This document shows, one piece after another, positions 61,444-64,000 of a DNA stretch of 64,000 nt. The position numbers and the translations under genes were made by a program. Position 1 is the first letter of the stretch; every line of letters starts with the position of its first letter. Under the pieces are notes generated by a model. It worked only from the letters and a program-made list of their open reading frames with translations, did no database searches and was not told the origin of the DNA. Source of the stretch: JAHDNZ01 sp036721855. Its GTDB lineage: Bacteria > Bacillota > DTU065. The stretch spans positions 62,001-126,000 of the forward strand of contig DAIMKF010000001.1 in the NCBI GenBank assembly GCA_036721855.1, given 5' to 3'.

Positions 61444-61551
61444 GGTGTAAAACACACTCGAATCGATCCTCTAGAGAGTGCCAAATTAAGATTAAATTGG
61501 TTTCTATAGGAGATGAGATTCGGGGAGGAAAAAACTAAGGAGGTCTTTTTT
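61444..61551 (+). promoter_or_regulatory. Structured leader of rpsB
   Basis: CACTC/GAGTG (61455-61459 / 61476-61480) and CCAAATT/AATTGG (61481-61487 / 61495-61500) are adjacent small hairpins. AAGGAGG precedes the start. It could be an S2 autoregulatory leader; I cannot match it to a known one. Confidence 0.4.
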
Positions 61552-62328
61552 ATGGGCGTAGTTTCTATGAAACAACTGCTCGAAGCTGGGGTACATTTTG
61601 GACACCAGACTAGAAGATGGAACCCTAAAATGAAGCCATACATCTTCACCGAGCGCAACGGTATTTACATTATTGATTTGCAAAAAACAGTTAAAAAAAT
61701 TGAAGAGGCTTATTCATTTACCCGTTCTATAGCCGCCGAGGGAGAGAGCATTCTTTTTGTCGGCACCAAAAAACAGGCCCAAGAAACAATTAGGGAAGAA
61801 GCTGAGCGCTGTGGTCAGTTTTTTGTTAATGAACGCTGGTTAGGTGGCATGCTGACTAACTTTAAAACCATTCGTTTACGGGTTAAATATATGCAGAAAT
61901 TGGAGCAAATGGCTGAAAACGGTAGTTTTGAACTTCTACCTAAAAAAGAGGTTCAGCAACTAAAAGCAGAGTATGCTAAACTCAAGAAGTATCTTGGCGG
62001 TATTGAAAATATGACTAAGCTACCTGGAGCTTTATTTATAATTGATCCTCGCAAAGAAAAGATCGCTATTGCTGAAGCTAGAAAGCTTGGCATTCCAACT
62101 ATTGCTATTGTTGATACTAACTGTGATCCCGACGAAGTAGACTATGTTATCCCAGGCAACGATGATGCTATTCGTGCGGTTAAATTAATTGCTTCTGTAA
62201 TCGCAGATGCAGTTATTGAAGCTAAAGAAGGGCAAGATGCGGTAAAGGATCAAGAGGAGAAAGTAGAAGTTCCCATGGATGAAATGCAAGAAGTAGAAGA
62301 TGACGCCATGGATGACGATATCAAGTAG
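61552..62328 (+). CDS. rpsB: Small-subunit ribosomal protein uS2
   Basis: Late-assembling 30S protein. About 258 residues with MKQLLEAGVHFGHQTRRWNPKMKPYIFTERNGIYIIDLQKT at the start and WLGGMLTNFKTI in the middle. The C-terminal tail is strongly acidic. ATG 61552 follows AAGGAGG; an in-frame ATG at 61513 lies upstream of that site and adds a non-conserved stretch. Confidence 0.97.
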   Translation: MGVVSMKQLLEAGVHFGHQTRRWNPKMKPYIFTERNGIYIIDLQKTVKKIEEAYSFTRSIAAEGESILFVGTKKQAQETIREEAERCGQFFVNERWLGGMLTNFKTIRLRVKYMQKLEQMAENGSFELLPKKEVQQLKAEYAKLKKYLGGIENMTKLPGALFIIDPRKEKIAIAEARKLGIPTIAIVDTNCDPDEVDYVIPGNDDAIRAVKLIASVIADAVIEAKEGQDAVKDQEEKVEVPMDEMQEVEDDAMDDDIK

Positions 62329-62337
62329 TCTAACTAG

Positions 62338-62370
62338 GGCGTGGAGGTTTATCTTTCACCCCCTTTTTTC
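62338..62370 (+). terminator. Attenuator-like hairpin between rpsB and tsf
   Basis: GGGcGTG pairs with CACcCCC, followed by TTTTTTC. It probably gives partial termination so that S2 and EF-Ts are made at different levels. Confidence 0.6.
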
Positions 62371-62391
62371 TTAAAGAGAGGAGGCAATTAG

Positions 62392-63315
62392 ATGTCTATT
62401 TCTGCTGCTATGGTAAAAGAGTTACGTGACAAAACCGGTGCAGGTATGATGGATTGTAAGAAAGCTCTTATGGAAACAAAAGGTGATCTAAAAAAAGCCA
62501 TCGAGTTTTTAAGAGAAAAAGGATTGGCCGCTGCAGCTAAAAGGGCCGGTCGCGTTGCTGCTGAAGGTGTTGTTGCGACACTGGTTGAAAACAATGTAGG
62601 TGTTTTAGTTGAGGTAAACTGTGAGACTGACTTTGTGGCCAAAACCGAAGACTTCAGTGACCTTGTAACTAAAACATTGAATTTATTAGCTGAAGAAAAA
62701 CCGGCTGATTTAGATACTTTTCTTAAAGTTAAAGTCGAAGAGGGTACTTTTGAGGATTATCTTAAATCAAGAATTGCCAAAACCGGTGAAAATATGACCG
62801 TACGCCGCTTTGCTATTTTTGAGACCAAGGATACTACAGAAAACATGACATCATATGTCCATCTAAACGGTAAAATTGGTGTTTTGATAAAGGTTAAGGC
62901 CGACAGGGCTGAAGTTGCTCAAAGTGATGCTTTTAATAACTTGCTTAAAGATTTAGCTTTGCAGATTGCGGCAGCTAATCCTCTTTATTTGAGCCGTTTA
63001 GAAGTGGATGCTCAAAAATTGGAAGAAGAAAAAAAGATCTACCGAGCTCAAGCACTTCAAGAAGGTAAACCAGAAAAGATTGTCGATAAAATTGTTACAG
63101 GTCGACTCAATAAATTTTATCGTGAAGTTTGTCTTCTCGAACAGGAGTTTATTCGTGAAGACAATCTAAAAGTTGAAGCTCATATTAAATCAGTTGCCAA
63201 AGACCTAAATAGCGACATTGCTATTTTGGAATTTGCTCGCTTTGAAAGAGGCGAAGGCATCGAGAAAAAAAGCGATGATTTAGCAGCTGAGGTTGCCAAA
63301 ATGACTAATTCATGA
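62392..63315 (+). CDS. tsf: Elongation factor Ts
   Basis: Guanine-nucleotide exchange factor for EF-Tu. 307 residues: the N-terminal UBA-like domain with the signature LRDKTGAGMMDCKKALMET, two dimerisation/core subdomains (EVNCETDFVAKTEDF and YVHLNGKIGVLIKV), and the C-terminal coiled part. AGAGAGGAGG precedes the ATG. Confidence 0.97.
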   Translation: MSISAAMVKELRDKTGAGMMDCKKALMETKGDLKKAIEFLREKGLAAAAKRAGRVAAEGVVATLVENNVGVLVEVNCETDFVAKTEDFSDLVTKTLNLLAEEKPADLDTFLKVKVEEGTFEDYLKSRIAKTGENMTVRRFAIFETKDTTENMTSYVHLNGKIGVLIKVKADRAEVAQSDAFNNLLKDLALQIAAANPLYLSRLEVDAQKLEEEKKIYRAQALQEGKPEKIVDKIVTGRLNKFYREVCLLEQEFIREDNLKVEAHIKSVAKDLNSDIAILEFARFERGEGIEKKSDDLAAEVAKMTNS

Positions 63316-63321
63316 AAAAAA

Positions 63322-63348
63322 GAGAGCACCTTGGTGTTCTCTTTTTTT
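63322..63348 (+). terminator. Intrinsic terminator after tsf
   Basis: GAGAGCACC (63322-63330) pairs with GGTGTTCTC (63333-63341), followed by TTTTTTT. Confidence 0.92.
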
Positions 63349-63417
63349 GTATAGTAGTAACTTTATTAAACAAGGATGTTCACTTTTTTAAGAGAATTAT
63401 AATAAGGAGGAGCGTCT

Positions 63418-64000
63418 ATGGGACCTAAATATCAAAGAGTCTTATTAAAATTAAGTGGAGAAGCTTTAGCAGGAGAACAGGGACATGGACTTGATCCGGT
63501 AGTACTTAACCGCATATCTTTGGAAATTAAAGAACTCACCAAAGCTAATATTCAAGTGGCTTTAGTTGTTGGCGGAGGCAATATCTGGCGAGGCGCAAGG
63601 GGTAGTGCTAAAGGCATGGATAGAGCCCAGGCCGATTATATGGGTATGCTAGCTACGGTAATTAATGCTTTAGGGTTACAGGATGCTCTTGAACAAGTGG
63701 AAGTTGATACCCGTTGCATGACAGCAATCGAAATGAGGCAGATCGCCGAACCATACATCAGGCGCAGAGCAATTCGACATTTGGAAAAGGGACGGGTAGT
63801 AATATTTGCCTCGGGAACGGGCAATCCGTATTTTTCCACTGATACGACAGCCGCCCTTAGAGCGGCCGAAATCGAAGCTGAAGTTATTCTAATGGCCAAA
63901 CGAGGTGTAGACGGTGTCTATACTGCTGATCCAGCCGTAGACCCCAAGGCTACCAAATATGAAAAGCTAGGGTATTTAGATCTGCTTAATAAAGGTCTCA
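63418..64000 (+). CDS. pyrH: Uridylate kinase, 3' end outside window
   Basis: UMP kinase that makes UDP for nucleotide synthesis, of the hexameric amino-acid-kinase type. The visible 194 residues include KYQRVLLKLSGEALAG at the start, VVGGGNIWRGARG, MDRAQADYMGMLATVINAL and ASGTGNPYFSTDTTAALRAAEIEAE. ATG 63418 follows AAGGAGG. The frame is open to the window edge. The order rpsB-tsf-pyrH is standard. Confidence 0.97.
   Translation, partial: MGPKYQRVLLKLSGEALAGEQGHGLDPVVLNRISLEIKELTKANIQVALVVGGGNIWRGARGSAKGMDRAQADYMGMLATVINALGLQDALEQVEVDTRCMTAIEMRQIAEPYIRRRAIRHLEKGRVVIFASGTGNPYFSTDTTAALRAAEIEAEVILMAKRGVDGVYTADPAVDPKATKYEKLGYLDLLNKGL

Noticed and set aside
63398..63403. TATAAT before pyrH
   Set aside because: Only 15 bases before the start codon and overlapping the ribosome site; no -35 box at the right distance.
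1..64000. CRISPR array, tRNA or rRNA genes
   Set aside because: No regularly spaced repeats and no recognisable tRNA or rRNA sequence were found by reading both strands.

Overview
The window looks like chromosome of a motile, spore-forming, A+T-rich member of the Bacillota, probably Clostridia-like. The reasons are the Bacillota order of the smc-ftsY-ylxM-ffh-rpsP-khpA-rimM-trmD-rplS-rbgA-rnhB and topA-xerC-hslV-hslU blocks, a spoVS gene, a SigH-like sigma factor, strong Shine-Dalgarno sites, many intrinsic terminators, and a single flagellar operon with motAB, fliY, ylxF, flbD and sigD inside it. I do not assign a genus. I see no tRNA, rRNA or CRISPR array.

Layout. 1-2754: end of rnc, a reverse-strand LexA/S24-like regulator, spoVS behind a possible sigma-H promoter and a structured leader, and a SigH-like sigma factor. 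2785-14487: a winged-helix regulator, smc, the signal-recognition genes (ftsY, ylxM, ffh), ribosome genes (rpsP, khpA, rimM, trmD, rplS, rbgA), rnhB and an HD-GYP c-di-GMP phosphodiesterase. 14771-15526: a decayed COG3910-type ATPase. 15741-21228: a complete branched-chain amino-acid ABC transporter (livJHMGF) with a CBS-ACT protein and a small zinc-ribbon protein. 21267-21854: a decayed group IIC-like intron just after a terminator. 22069-27525: a possible Smg/DUF494 protein, topA, xerC, hslV, hslU. 27546-33689 (reverse strand): an SOS-type promoter driving an ImuB-like protein, a DUF6504-like protein and a DnaE2/ImuC-like polymerase, followed by a lipid kinase and a caspase-like lipoprotein with an EF-hand. 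34035-59363: about 25 kb of flagellar genes, flgB to sigD plus three small genes, ending in a strong terminator. 59680-61373: a broken IS30-family element with matched terminal repeats and long flanking direct repeats, just upstream of the rpsB promoter. 61408-64000: rpsB, tsf and the start of pyrH.

The region that best repays a second look is the 29644-33689 cassette. It has a sigma-A promoter whose start region is covered by a near-perfect Bacillota LexA box. The first gene keeps only the C-terminal, little-finger-like end of an ImuB-type Y-family polymerase. The last is a DnaE-type polymerase. Together they look like a reduced, DNA-damage-inducible mutasome. Other leads are the three-way-junction leader before spoVS, the caspase/EF-hand lipoprotein beside a lipid kinase, the intron remnant placed exactly where group IIC introns insert, and hairpins placed against several Shine-Dalgarno sites (rimM, flgB, flbD).
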